Shown here: piece after piece, positions 18,919 to 28,832 of the stretch | How positions within the stretch are numbered: the stretch's first letter is position 1 | Layout of the letters: each line of letters opens with the position of its first letter | Source of the DNA: Provencibacterium sp. | GTDB taxonomy: Bacteria > Bacillota > Clostridia > Oscillospirales > Ruminococcaceae | Length of the DNA stretch: 64,000 nucleotides | Direction of reading: 5' to 3' | NCBI GenBank assembly: GCA_022792175.1 | Contig: JAAWAN010000009.1 | Span: 92,291-156,290 of the forward strand | Position numbers and translations under genes: made by a program | Notes under the pieces: model-generated | Databases searched by the model: none | What the model was told of the DNA's origin: nothing | Seen by the model: the letters and a program-made list of their open reading frames with translations, nothing else

Positions 18919-20223
18919 TTATGGCTCCAGCTCGCCGGACATTCCCTCTCCCAGAAGCCCGGTGAGCCGGACAAAGCGGATCTGCCCGCCCAGCTCCTCC
19001 TTCATCTTCACCCGCACAGGGGTATAGTTTTCGCTGTGGCCGGTGAAGGAACCATCCGCCGCGCGCTGCTCAAACAGCACGCTGCACACTTTCCCCTGCT
19101 GAGCCGCCAGAAACCGGGCACGGGCCCTGTCTGCAGCCTCGCGCATCTGCAGGCTGCGCCGGCTCTTCTCCTCGGCAGGCACCTGCCCCGGCATCCGGTC
19201 GGCCGGGGTGCCCGGGCGGCGGGAGTAGGCAAAAACATGCATTTTGGCAAAGCCGAGCTGCTCGCAGAAGCGCAGCGACTCTGAAAATTCTTCCTGCGTC
19301 TCCCCGGGGAAGCCCACCATTACATCGGTGGTAAAGGCGGCATCCGGAAAGGCTTCGCGCAGCCTTTTCACCAGCGCGGCATATTCCGGGGCAGTGTAAA
19401 GGCGGCCCATGCGCTGCAGAGTGGCGGTGCAGCCGCTCTGCAGCGAGAGATGAAAATGCGGGCAAAACTGCGAAAGGGAGGAAAAAAGGGCGATATCCGC
19501 TTCATCCAGCCGCTCCGGCTCGAGCGAGCTTAAACGAATGCGCCGTATCCCCGGCACCGAGGCGGCCGTTTGAACGGCATCCCGCAGGCGCAGGCCGCTC
19601 TCCTCCCCATAGGCGGGCAGGTTGATACCGGTGAGCACGATTTCCAGAAAACCGGCCGCTGCCAGCCCCTCTACCTCCTGCTTCAGCTCGGACAGGGGCT
19701 TGGAACGAAACGGCCCGCGCGCCTTCGGAATAATGCAGTAGGCGCAGCCGCGCTCGCAGCCATCCTGTATTTTAATAAAAGCGCGCGTGCGCCCGTAAAA
19801 CGAGCGCACGTTCATCCTTTCGAAGGGCTCTGAGGGGGTATGCGGCGTCACCCGCACAACCCGGCGGCGCTCCTGCAGCGCCTCGGTAACGGCGGGCAGC
19901 AGCGAAGCGCGGTTATAAGAGCCGGTAATAACATCCGCCTCCGGCACAAGCGAAGCAATCTCTGAAAACGCCTGCGCATAGCAGCCGGTCAAAGCGAGCA
20001 GCGCCCCGGGGTGCTCGCGGCGCAGCCGGCGCAAAAGCTTGCGCACCTTCGCATCCCCCTCCGCCGTTACCGTGCAGGAGTTGACGATATAAACATCGCA
20101 CTCGCCCTGCTGCACCTTCGCCCCGGCGAAAACCTCATAGCCCGCGGCAGAAAAGGCATCCATTAAGCAGCGGGTCTCATATTGATTGACCTTGCAGCCA
20201 AAGGTATAAAAGGCAGCGCGCAC
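18919..20223 (-). CDS. mtaB: tRNA (N(6)-L-threonylcarbamoyladenosine(37)-C(2))-methylthiotransferase MtaB
   Basis: MRAAFYTFGCKVNQYETRCLMDAF...VNSCTVTAEGDAKVRK...DGCERGCAYCIIPKARGPFRSKP (radical SAM Cys motif); GTG start chosen. Confidence 0.93.
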   Translation of the reverse strand: MRAAFYTFGCKVNQYETRCLMDAFSAAGYEVFAGAKVQQGECDVYIVNSCTVTAEGDAKVRKLLRRLRREHPGALLALTGCYAQAFSEIASLVPEADVITGSYNRASLLPAVTEALQERRRVVRVTPHTPSEPFERMNVRSFYGRTRAFIKIQDGCERGCAYCIIPKARGPFRSKPLSELKQEVEGLAAAGFLEIVLTGINLPAYGEESGLRLRDAVQTAASVPGIRRIRLSSLEPERLDEADIALFSSLSQFCPHFHLSLQSGCTATLQRMGRLYTAPEYAALVKRLREAFPDAAFTTDVMVGFPGETQEEFSESLRFCEQLGFAKMHVFAYSRRPGTPADRMPGQVPAEEKSRRSLQMREAADRARARFLAAQQGKVCSVLFEQRAADGSFTGHSENYTPVRVKMKEELGGQIRFVRLTGLLGEGMSGELEP

Positions 20224-20433
20224 AGCGTTTCCCCCTTCCGCGGGCGGCTCCAAAAAGGAACGCCCTACAAAATAAACAGCCGTGCGGCTTCCCACATGGC
20301 TTTTAAAGGCTGCTTTCCCCGCCGCTTTCCGGACGGCTGGAAAATCTGACCACAATCTGACCACAAATTGAACAAAGAGCAAAGTCTCTTTATCATCATT
20401 ATAATAAATTCGTTCCTGCAAAACAATTAGCAG

Positions 20434-20462
20434 TTGACTTAAATCGGTTCTGCTGATATATT
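20434..20462 (+). promoter_or_regulatory. Promoter for the HPr-like gene
   Basis: ttgact-N17-tatatt, about 50 bp upstream of the gtg start with RBS aggaggg. Confidence 0.7.
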
Positions 20463-20511
20463 GTAAATATAGGCAATATCCTTAATCTAAGAGTAACAGG
20501 AGGGAAAGACC

Positions 20512-20739
20512 GTGAAAACAGTCAATATTCTGTTGGACACCATTAACGACGTGAAAGTATTTGTCAACGTGGTTACCAAGTATGATTTCGACGTTGACCT
20601 GATTTCGGGCAGATATGCAGTGGATGCCAAGTCCATCATGGGCATCTTCAGCCTCGACCTGTCCAAACCGATCCGTCTGGAAATCCATGCGGATGACTGT
20701 GAGAAGCTGCTTGAGGAGATTAAGCCCTTCATTCAGTAA
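20512..20739 (+). CDS. HPr-family domain protein lacking the phosphorylatable His-15
   Basis: MKTVNILLDTINDVKVFVNVVTKYDFDVDLISGRYAVDAKSIMGIFSLDLSKPI...; Ser-46 region kept, HARPA motif absent. Confidence 0.85.
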   Translation: MKTVNILLDTINDVKVFVNVVTKYDFDVDLISGRYAVDAKSIMGIFSLDLSKPIRLEIHADDCEKLLEEIKPFIQ

Positions 20740-21074
20740 GCCTTTCAGCCCGATGCATTTCAAAACACGCTGCCCCGTAAAACGGGCGGCGTATTTTTTT
20801 TATTCCCTGCGAAGGGCGCAATCCGGACAGCAAAAGTGAAAGGCCGCCGCTCCCTTTCTGCCGCCAAAGCAGCTTATCGCTTCTGGGCGTTTTTGGGCAG
20901 CCCCAAAAAGAGAGTCCGCAAAATAGGAAAGCATTTTATAAACCCTCTTTGCATATCCTAAATACCAACAAACCGTTTCCTATATTTTTATTGGGGCAGG
21001 GCCTTTTACCGCTCTCTCTGCCGCTTCGGCAGATTCCCGGCTGTCTCTTCCCGGGGCCCCGGAAAGGAAAGATA

Positions 21075-22397
21075 ATGGGTATGCGTACCGGTTTCCGGGT
21101 TCTGGGCTTTCTGAGCGCGGCGGGCCTGCTGCTCTCTGCGGCCTGTTTCCCTGCCAAAGCGGCGCAGCAGGAGCAGGCTGTGCCCGCCCTGACTGCCAAA
21201 AGCGCCATTTTAGTTGAGCAGTCCACCATGCAGCCGCTCTTCGAGGCAAATGCCGATGAGCAGCTGGCCCCCGCCTCCATCACCAAAATCATGACCCTGC
21301 TGCTGGTCATGGAGGCAATCGACAGCGGGCGCATCGGCCTGCAGGATATGGTCACCGCCTCGGACTATGCCAGTTCGATGGGCGGCTCGCAGATCTGGCT
21401 GGAACCGAACGAGCAGATGAGCGTACACGAGCTTTTAAAGGCAACCGCCGTTGCCAGCGCGAACGACGCCGCCGTGGCGCTCGCCGAACACCTCTCGGGC
21501 ACCGAAGGGGCTTTTGTCGAGGAGATGAACAAAAGGGCGCAGGAGCTGGGGATGCAGAACACCCACTTTGTCAACTGCACCGGGCTCGATGAGGAGGGGC
21601 ACTACACCTCTGCACGGGATATCTCCCTGATGGCTGGGGAGCTGCTGCGGCACCCGAAAATCACCGAATACACCACCATCTGGATGGACCACCTGCGCCA
21701 GGGGGAAACCGAGCTTGTCAATACCAACCGGCTGATCTACCACTACAAGGGGGCGACCGGTCTTAAAACCGGCTCGACCGATAACGCCGGAAAGTGCCTG
21801 TGCGCGAGCGCGGTCCGGGAGGAGATGGGACTCATTTCGGTGGTGCTCGGCGCTCCGGACAGCAACGCCCAGTTTAATGAGTCGCGCTCGCTGCTCGATT
21901 GGGGCTTTGGCAATTTCGTCTGCGCCAAAATCTCCCTGCCCGAGCCGCTCTCCCCGCTGAAGGTGGAGCATGGCGTTTCCGAAGGGGTTTCTCTCTATGC
22001 GCTGCCGCCTGAGTCGGCCGTCATCCGCCGGCAGGATGAGGAGAAGCTGGCCTATGAAGTTTCCATCTCCGAAAAGGTACAGGCGCCGGTGGAAAATAAC
22101 CAGACGGTGGGCAGCGTTACGGTGCATATCGATGGAGAGGAAGTCTGCTCCTTCCCGATTAAAACGAAAAACAGCGTCGCGCGCATGAGCTTTTTCAGGG
22201 CCTTTTTGCGGCTGGGAAGAAGCCTTTTCTCGATGGGCAGCGTCCCGCTGCCGGCGGATGAGCGCCTGCAGCCCTCCGAAAACTCCGCCGCGGCTGAAGG
22301 GACCCTCGAGCAGAGTGCCCTGAAGGATGAGGAGAGCCTCAAAAACCCTGCCCGCTCATTGCCCGCCGGCGTTGACATTGGCCGCACAATCAGGTAA
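21075..22397 (+). CDS. D-alanyl-D-alanine carboxypeptidase (DacF/PBP5 type)
   Basis: Signal peptide; SITKIMTLLLVMEAI (SxxK), SANDAAVAL (SxN), KTGST (KTG). Confidence 0.94.
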   Translation: MGMRTGFRVLGFLSAAGLLLSAACFPAKAAQQEQAVPALTAKSAILVEQSTMQPLFEANADEQLAPASITKIMTLLLVMEAIDSGRIGLQDMVTASDYASSMGGSQIWLEPNEQMSVHELLKATAVASANDAAVALAEHLSGTEGAFVEEMNKRAQELGMQNTHFVNCTGLDEEGHYTSARDISLMAGELLRHPKITEYTTIWMDHLRQGETELVNTNRLIYHYKGATGLKTGSTDNAGKCLCASAVREEMGLISVVLGAPDSNAQFNESRSLLDWGFGNFVCAKISLPEPLSPLKVEHGVSEGVSLYALPPESAVIRRQDEEKLAYEVSISEKVQAPVENNQTVGSVTVHIDGEEVCSFPIKTKNSVARMSFFRAFLRLGRSLFSMGSVPLPADERLQPSENSAAAEGTLEQSALKDEESLKNPARSLPAGVDIGRTIR

Positions 22398-22461
22398 AAT
22401 AAGGATGGGGAATCGTCAAATTCTGTATTCGTGATAAAATTGAGAGGATGTGTGACAAAAA

Positions 22462-23799
22462 GTGTCTGTTTCTCTGATAAGCAAATATGCAGAAGGGTTT
22501 ACAGCGCCCCATGAGCTGCCGGCTATCGCCCCGCAGGTGCGCGCTGCCCACGAGGCGCTGCACGGCAAAACGGGGCTTGGAAACGACTTTCTCGGCTGGG
22601 TGGACCTGCCGGTTGACTATGATAAAGAGGAGTTTGCCCGCATTGAAAAGGCGGCCAGGTGGATTAAGGAAAATGCTGATATTCTGATTGTCATCGGCAT
22701 CGGCGGCAGTTACCTCGGCGCACGCGCCGCCATTGAGCTGCTGCGCTCCCCTCTGTATAACAGCCTGAAAAAGGATACGCCGGATATCTACTTTGCCGGC
22801 AACAGCATCAGCCCCTCCTATCTGCAGGAGCTGCTCTCCATTTGCGAGGGGAAGGATATTGCCGTCAACGTCATTTCCAAATCCGGAACAACGACCGAGC
22901 CTGCGCTGGCTTTCCGTGTTTTCCGCGCGCTGCTTGAGAAAAAATATGGAGTCGAGGGCGCCAAACAGCGCATTTTCGCTACCACCGACCGCGCACGCGG
23001 CACCCTCAAGGAGCTCGCCACCCGCGAAGGATATGAGACCTTCGTCGTCCCGGATGACGTGGGCGGACGCTACTCGGTGCTGACGGCGGTCGGCCTGCTG
23101 CCCATTGCGGCGGCCGGCATCGATATCCGCGAAATCATGGAGGGCGCTGCAGCGGCGCGGGAAGCCTACAGCGTATGCGACCTCGAAAAAAACGACTGCT
23201 ACCGCTATGCCGCCTACCGGAGCATCTTCCTGCATAAGGGCAAATCGGTGGAGATGCTTGTCAGCTATGACCCGGCCTTTACGATGATGGGCGAATGGTA
23301 CAAGCAGCTTTTCGGCGAGAGCGAGGGCAAGGACCATAAGGGCCTCTTCCCCGCCTCGGCCACCTTCTCCACCGATCTGCACTCGCTCGGCCAGTTCATT
23401 CAGGAGGGTTCGCGCATCCTGTTTGAAACGGTGGTCGATATCAAAAAGCCCAAACAGGATTTCTTCATCGAAGCCGATCCGGAAAACTTCGATGGACTCA
23501 ACTTCCTCTCCGGCCAGAATATGTCAGTGGTCAACGAGAAAGCGATGAAGGGCACCATCCTCGCGCACACCGAGGGCGGCGTGCCGAACCTCGTGCTCGA
23601 GGTAAAGGACTGGAGCCCCCGCAGCTTCGGCTGGCTCGTTTATTTCTTCGAGAAGGCCTGCGCCATCTCCGGCTATCTGCTGGGCGTAAACCCGTTTGAT
23701 CAGCCGGGCGTTGAGAGCTACAAAAAGAACATGTTCGCTCTGCTCGGCAAGCCGGGCTATGAGCAGATGAAGCAGAGCCTTGAGAGCCGCCTTAGCTAG
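22462..23799 (+). CDS. pgi: Glucose-6-phosphate isomerase
   Basis: [21 protein letters not shown]...[19 protein letters not shown]...; C-terminal [27 protein letters not shown] start. Confidence 0.97.
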   Translation: MSVSLISKYAEGFTAPHELPAIAPQVRAAHEALHGKTGLGNDFLGWVDLPVDYDKEEFARIEKAARWIKENADILIVIGIGGSYLGARAAIELLRSPLYNSLKKDTPDIYFAGNSISPSYLQELLSICEGKDIAVNVISKSGTTTEPALAFRVFRALLEKKYGVEGAKQRIFATTDRARGTLKELATREGYETFVVPDDVGGRYSVLTAVGLLPIAAAGIDIREIMEGAAAAREAYSVCDLEKNDCYRYAAYRSIFLHKGKSVEMLVSYDPAFTMMGEWYKQLFGESEGKDHKGLFPASATFSTDLHSLGQFIQEGSRILFETVVDIKKPKQDFFIEADPENFDGLNFLSGQNMSVVNEKAMKGTILAHTEGGVPNLVLEVKDWSPRSFGWLVYFFEKACAISGYLLGVNPFDQPGVESYKKNMFALLGKPGYEQMKQSLESRLS

Positions 23800-23885
23800 G
23801 AGACATTTCCAGAGGCAGTATGGCGCCGCTTTCGCAGCGCCTGAACGTAACAGGACCAAATAATGATAACAGGGGGACTTGTATT

Positions 23886-24296
23886 ATGATTAAGCTGATC
23901 GTTGGTCACAAGGGCAGCGGCAAAACCAAAAAGCTCGTTGATATGGTGAATAGCGCCGTTAAAAATTCCAACGGCAATGTAGTCTGCGTTGAAAAGGGCA
24001 TGAAGCTGACCTATGACATCGACCATCAGGCCCGTCTTATTGAGTCGGACGCTTATTCCATCAGCGGGTTTGATGCATTTTATGGCTTCCTGACCGGCAT
24101 CCTTGCCGGCAACTATGACATTACCGAGATGTTTATCGACGGTACCTTTAAAATCGGCGGTCGCGATTATGAAGCCTTTGGCAATCTGGTTAAAAAGCTG
24201 GATACCCTTACCCAGAACGGCGGCGCCAACATTACCTTCACCGTCTCCTGCGAGGTAGAGGAACTTCCGGAGGATATCAGAAGCTATATCATCTGA
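23886..24296 (+). CDS. Small P-loop protein of unknown function
   Basis: MIKLIVGHKGSGKTKKLVDMVNSAVKNSNGNVVCVEKG...; Walker A GHKGSGKT. Confidence 0.75.
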   Translation: MIKLIVGHKGSGKTKKLVDMVNSAVKNSNGNVVCVEKGMKLTYDIDHQARLIESDAYSISGFDAFYGFLTGILAGNYDITEMFIDGTFKIGGRDYEAFGNLVKKLDTLTQNGGANITFTVSCEVEELPEDIRSYII

Positions 24297-24415
24297 GCTT
24301 TCAGCAAAAGCGCAGCAAGGGGCGGGCCTCCGACGGGAGGTTCGCCCGCTTCTTTATCTCCTCCCTGTTACGGCCGCTTCCGGCAGGCCGCTCAAAAAGG
24401 ATTGATAAATAAAAT

Positions 24416-25936
24416 ATGAAGAAATGTCTGAAATTTTTGACCAGCCGGATGACCATTGTCACTCTGCTTATTTTAGTGCAGCTGTGCTTCATCCTCTGGG
24501 GGGTTCTCCGGCTGTCGGTCGCCTCCTGGGTCGTCAGCTCCGGATTGGAGCTGTTCGGTGTTATTACTGTTATCTGGCTGGTCAGCAAGCAGGAAAATCC
24601 CTCCTATAAGCTGGCCTGGGTTATCGTTATCCTGGCGCTGCCTATTGTGGGCATCGTCTTTTACTTAACCTTCGGCAACAAAAAAATGCCGAAAAAGCAC
24701 TCCAGCCATATTCTGGAGTACTATGAGAAAATCGCTCCCCACCTGGCGGCGGAGCAGGATGCCCGAGAACTGCTGCGCCGGCGTGACCCGATGCTTGGCC
24801 GCCAGGCGGACTACATTGCGGGAACCTCTGCCTCTGCCGCCTACCAGAACACCGCCTGCACCTATTGCCCGCTGGGAGAGGACTTTTTCGCCCTTCTGAC
24901 CGAAGAGCTGGAAAAGGCCTCCTCCTTTATCTTTTTAGAGTATTTCATCCTCGAGCCGGGGAAAATGTGGGATACTGTTTTTGAAATCCTGCAGCGCAAG
25001 GCGCGCGAGGGGGTGGATGTGCGGGTGATGTATGACGATCTCGGTTCCATTCAGACCCTGCCCACCGGCTACGACCGCACCATTGCGGCTACGGGCATCC
25101 AGGTCTCGGTATTCAATCCCTTCCGCCCGCATGTCAACTCCATGCTCAATTACCGCGATCACCGCAAAATCTGTGTTATTGATGGGAACACCGGCTTTAC
25201 CGGCGGCATCAACCTTGCAGATGAGTATATCAATACCTATCCGAAGCACGGACACTGGAAGGATACTGCCGTTATGCTCAAGGGTGAGGCCGTCTGGAAT
25301 CTGACGCTGATGTTTTTGCAGCTCTGGGGCTTTTCTGCCAATGAAGTGCCGGAATTTGAGCGCTACCGCCCGACCGAACGCTACCCCGGCGATGGATTTG
25401 TTCAGCCCTTCGGCGATTCCCCGCTCGATGACCAGAATGTAGCGGAGGATGCCTATATGCAGATTATTAACGGCGCAACCGATTATGTTTACATCACCAC
25501 TCCCTATCTGATTCTGGACAACGAAATGGTAAACGCCCTCTCGATGGCGGCGCGCAGCGGGGTGGATGTGCGGATTATGACCCCGCATGTGCCGGATAAA
25601 TGGTTTGTCCATCCGGTCACCCGTTCCTTCTATCTGCCGCTCATCCGCGCCGGGGTCAAAATTTATGAATATACCCCTGGCTTTGTCCATGCGAAGATGT
25701 TCGTTGCCGATGATAAGGTTGCCATTGTCGGCACTACCAATATGGATTACCGCAGCTTCTACCTGCATTTTGAGTGCGGAGCCGCCTTTTATTTTTCCAG
25801 CATTGTCGGCAAGGTAAAAAGGGACATTCTCTCCACCCTGCGGCACTGCCAGCTGGTCAGCGAAAAGGAGGCAGCCGCCTCCTTTCTCGTCCGCATTGGG
25901 CGCGCGCTGCTGCGTGTTTTCGCGCCGCTGATGTAA
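24416..25936 (+). CDS. cls: Cardiolipin synthase
   Basis: Two N-terminal TM segments; two HKD motifs (NYRDHRKICVIDG and FVHAKMFVADDKVAIVGTTNMDYRSF). Confidence 0.93.
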   Translation: MKKCLKFLTSRMTIVTLLILVQLCFILWGVLRLSVASWVVSSGLELFGVITVIWLVSKQENPSYKLAWVIVILALPIVGIVFYLTFGNKKMPKKHSSHILEYYEKIAPHLAAEQDARELLRRRDPMLGRQADYIAGTSASAAYQNTACTYCPLGEDFFALLTEELEKASSFIFLEYFILEPGKMWDTVFEILQRKAREGVDVRVMYDDLGSIQTLPTGYDRTIAATGIQVSVFNPFRPHVNSMLNYRDHRKICVIDGNTGFTGGINLADEYINTYPKHGHWKDTAVMLKGEAVWNLTLMFLQLWGFSANEVPEFERYRPTERYPGDGFVQPFGDSPLDDQNVAEDAYMQIINGATDYVYITTPYLILDNEMVNALSMAARSGVDVRIMTPHVPDKWFVHPVTRSFYLPLIRAGVKIYEYTPGFVHAKMFVADDKVAIVGTTNMDYRSFYLHFECGAAFYFSSIVGKVKRDILSTLRHCQLVSEKEAAASFLVRIGRALLRVFAPLM

Positions 25937-25960
25937 ACCGGTCATAAGGAGGAAGTTTCA

Positions 25961-26932
25961 TTGCAAACAGCATTTTCTGTTTTTCTTTCTTTTGGTGTTT
26001 ACAGCTTCCTTGGCTGGGTCTGTGAAACGTTTTACTGCTCGGTGGGGCAGCGGCATTTTGTTAACCGCGGTTTTCTCTTTGGGCCGGTCTGCCCGGTCTA
26101 TGGGTTCGGAGCACTGGCAGTGCTCTATCTGCTCGCTCCCTTTACCCGCCAGCCCATTTTGCTGTTTATCGCAGCAATGGTGGTTACCAGCCTGCTCGAA
26201 TACCTGACCGGCTTTCTGCTCGAAAAGCTGTTTCATACCAAATGGTGGGATTATTCCACCTACCGCTTCAACCTGCACGGACGGGTCTGCCTTAAAAACT
26301 CGCTGCTGTTCGGGCTAATCGCCCTCATCATGGTCCTGTTTATCAATCCGGCCGTGCAGCGGGGGCTCTCCCAACTTTCTCCGCCCGTCTCCGCCGCCTT
26401 TTCCCTGCTGCTGGCCGCTGCCTTTATGGCGGATACGGTGCAGTCTGTGCGCAGTGCCCTTGCTCTCAGCCGGAAGGCGGAGCAGCTTTTTGCCCTGCGC
26501 GCCGAGCTTCGGGAGAAGAGCGCCGCCTACCGGGAGGCACTGCAGCAGTTTATCTCCCTGCAGGCAGCAGACAGCGAAGAGCTGCGCGCCGCTATCCGCG
26601 AAAAGCTGGATGCGCTGCCCCGGTTTGAAGGCAGCGAGGAGCTGCGCGCCGCCATCCGCGAAAAGCTGGATGCGCTGCCCCGCAAAAAGCACAGCGAACC
26701 GGTCTCTGAAGCGCTGCATGCCAGGCTGGAAGAGCTGCGCGCACACACTGAGGCGCTGTACGCCGGCTTTTCACAGCTTTATCAGCGCCGCGAAAGGCTG
26801 ACCGATTCTGCAAACAGCCACCGCCGCCTGCTCACCGCCTTCCCTGGCATGCGCTCGCTGCGGCATGAAGGCATATTGGAAGAGCTGCGCCTGTCGCTCA
26901 AAGAACGAAAAAACCAGCGGAATGCAGAATAA
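25961..26932 (+). CDS. Multi-TM protein of the putative ABC-transporter type IV (CmpB-like) family with C-terminal coiled coil
   Basis: FLSFGVYSFLGWVCETFYCSVGQRHFVNRGFLFGPVCPVYGFGALAVLYLL; TTG start. Confidence 0.8.
   Translation: MQTAFSVFLSFGVYSFLGWVCETFYCSVGQRHFVNRGFLFGPVCPVYGFGALAVLYLLAPFTRQPILLFIAAMVVTSLLEYLTGFLLEKLFHTKWWDYSTYRFNLHGRVCLKNSLLFGLIALIMVLFINPAVQRGLSQLSPPVSAAFSLLLAAAFMADTVQSVRSALALSRKAEQLFALRAELREKSAAYREALQQFISLQAADSEELRAAIREKLDALPRFEGSEELRAAIREKLDALPRKKHSEPVSEALHARLEELRAHTEALYAGFSQLYQRRERLTDSANSHRRLLTAFPGMRSLRHEGILEELRLSLKERKNQRNAE
26573..26692 (+). repeat. Two tandem 60-bp in-frame repeat units
   Basis: 26573-26632 and 26633-26692 each encode SEELRAAIREKLDALPR plus a 3-aa spacer; nearly identical DNA. 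Confidence 0.93.
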
Positions 26933-26996
26933 AAAAGGGAAGCTGCTGGATATCCGGCTTAAACTGCAGCAATTTATACAGGGAGGACCGCAAAAT

Positions 26997-28004
26997 ATGG
27001 ATCAGCCAATCGATTTTGTCATTCTCTGGGTAGACGGGGAAGATAAGGAGTGGCGGCATCAGCGGCAGCGCTTTCAGCATACCTGTGCGGGGGAGGATGA
27101 CTCGGAAGAAAGATACCGGGACTGGGGGCTGCTGCGTTACTGGTTCAGAGGCGCCGAGCAGTTCGCCCCCTGGGTAAGGAAAATCCATTTCGTCACCTGC
27201 GGCCATCTTCCGCCATGGCTGAATAAAAAGCATCCCCGCTTGCACATTGTGAAGCACGAGGACTATATTCCCGAAGAGTTTCTGCCGACCTTCAGCAGCC
27301 ATGTGATTGAAAACCATATGCATCGCATTCCGGGACTTGCGGAGCATTTTGTCTATTTTAATGACGATATGTTTATTCTCCGCCCGCTGCGGCCATCTGA
27401 TTTTTTTAAAGAAGGAAAGCCCTGCGATCTGCTGGCCTTTCAGCCAATCGTTGCCAATCCCTTAAGCCCGGTGATGCCCTACATATTTTTAAACAACATG
27501 TCCATCCTGTGCAAATATTTCAATAAGCGGGAGAATGTGCGAAAGCACTGGAAAAACTATTTCTGTTTTACCTATCCGCCGCTGTATTTCGTTTACAATC
27601 TTCTTGAACTGTTTTTCCCCTTATATACCGGGCTATACACCGTTCATGGTCCTTCCCCCTTTTGCAAAGAAACCTTCCGTGATGTCTGGGCGAGAGAGGA
27701 GGAAGTTTTAACGCAGATATCCGCCAATCGATTCCGGAGCAAAAACGATACCAGTCAGTATCTTTTCCGGGAGTGGCAGAAGCTTTCCGGAAACTTTCAT
27801 CCCCAGAATATACTGAAAAATCTCTGCTATGCGGAAGTGCAGGATGACAACGCCCGGCTGATCCATGCTATTGAAACGCAAAAAAAGAAAATCATCTGCA
27901 TCAATGATGCGCCCATCCTGAAAAACCCGGAGGCGGCTCAAAAGGAATTGCAGATGGCTTTCGAAAAAATTTTACCGCAGCCCTCCGCCTTTGAAATCGA
28001 GTAA
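26997..28004 (+). CDS. Stealth family sugar-phosphate (capsular polysaccharide) phosphotransferase
   Basis: IDFVILWVDGEDKEW (CR1), RYRDWGLLRYWFRGAEQFAPWVRKIHFVTCGHLPPWL, SSHVIENHMHRIPGLAEHFVYFNDDMFI (CR2/CR3). Confidence 0.88.
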   Translation: MDQPIDFVILWVDGEDKEWRHQRQRFQHTCAGEDDSEERYRDWGLLRYWFRGAEQFAPWVRKIHFVTCGHLPPWLNKKHPRLHIVKHEDYIPEEFLPTFSSHVIENHMHRIPGLAEHFVYFNDDMFILRPLRPSDFFKEGKPCDLLAFQPIVANPLSPVMPYIFLNNMSILCKYFNKRENVRKHWKNYFCFTYPPLYFVYNLLELFFPLYTGLYTVHGPSPFCKETFRDVWAREEEVLTQISANRFRSKNDTSQYLFREWQKLSGNFHPQNILKNLCYAEVQDDNARLIHAIETQKKKIICINDAPILKNPEAAQKELQMAFEKILPQPSAFEIE

Positions 28005-28007
28005 ATA

Positions 28008-28048
28008 AAAAAGGACGCGAAGCCTTTCCGGCTTTTGCGTCCCTTTTT
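28008..28048. terminator. Intrinsic (bidirectional) terminator
   Basis: aaaaaggacgcgaagcc-tttcc-ggcttttgcgtccctttttat. Confidence 0.8.
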
Positions 28049-28051
28049 ATG

Positions 28052-28128
28052 TGGCGTCCCCGGCGCGATTCGAACGCGCGGCCTTTCGCTTAGGAGGCGA
28101 ATGCTCTATCCTGCTGAGCTACGGAGAC
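28052..28128 (-). tRNA. tRNA-Arg (anticodon CCT), CCA encoded
   Basis: GTCTCCGTAGCTCAGCAGGATAGAGCATTCGCCTCCTAAGCGAAAGGCCGCGCGTTCGAATCGCGCCGGGGACGCCA folds as a cloverleaf. Confidence 0.95.
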
Positions 28129-28250
28129 AGACAGGCTGCCGCTTCAGCCGAAGCACAGGCTGACATAAGCCCCGCCTGCCTCTCCCTTTTGCGGCAACAC
28201 CCTTATTATAAAACAGAAACCTGCCCTTGTCAATCTCTGCAGGAAGATGC

Positions 28251-28799
28251 CTAGTAGCCCACTACGCTAAAGGGTCCAAAATCCTTTTCCATCAGCGCGC
28301 CGCTCTCCTCAGGCCGATAGACCGGCCTGCTCGGATAAAGGCAGCCAAAATGCGGAGGCATTCCGCCGCCGGTATCTGTTTTAAAGATATTCCCGTAAAC
28401 CGTATCCCCCGGGCAAAGCTGCCGCCCAAGCGGCCCCTCCAGCCAAATGCGCGGCAGGGTGCACTCTGCCCCCCAGAAAATTCCCTGCAGATCCTCCCCC
28501 GCTATCCGGTTCTGCTGCACCCCTTTCGCTTCGGGCAAAAGCTGCATCTGCCCATCTGCCCCTATCGAGAGGCAGGCGCAGCCCTTTTGCAGCCAAAAGA
28601 GGAGCATCATCCGGCTCTGCGGGCCGGGATGGGTTTCAAAGGCGATCATCCGCACAAACAGCGCCGAAGGCCCCAGCGCCAGCTGCGCCTGCGCAAAGGG
28701 CCGGTAGTCCCGCTTCTCCAGCGGATAGTCGATAATTTTAGCCGCAGGAAGCGCGCCATAGTCCGGCTCCTGCTCCACCCGGTTGATATAAACCGCCAA
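28251..28799 (-). CDS. Hypothetical protein, carbohydrate-binding CBM9-like fold suspected
   Basis: ORF MAVYINRVEQEPDYGALPAAKIIDYPLEKRDYRPFAQAQLAL...FGPFSVVGY; downstream of ruvX on the same strand. Confidence 0.6.
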   Translation of the reverse strand: MAVYINRVEQEPDYGALPAAKIIDYPLEKRDYRPFAQAQLALGPSALFVRMIAFETHPGPQSRMMLLFWLQKGCACLSIGADGQMQLLPEAKGVQQNRIAGEDLQGIFWGAECTLPRIWLEGPLGRQLCPGDTVYGNIFKTDTGGGMPPHFGCLYPSRPVYRPEESGALMEKDFGPFSVVGY

Positions 28800-28832
28800 G
28801 TCCGTTCCCCCGTTTCTCCGTGTACTCTCCGC

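Noticed and set aside
28052-28128. Island integration at tRNA-Arg
   Set aside because: The tRNA is intact with CCA and no integrase or direct repeat of its 3' end was seen nearby.
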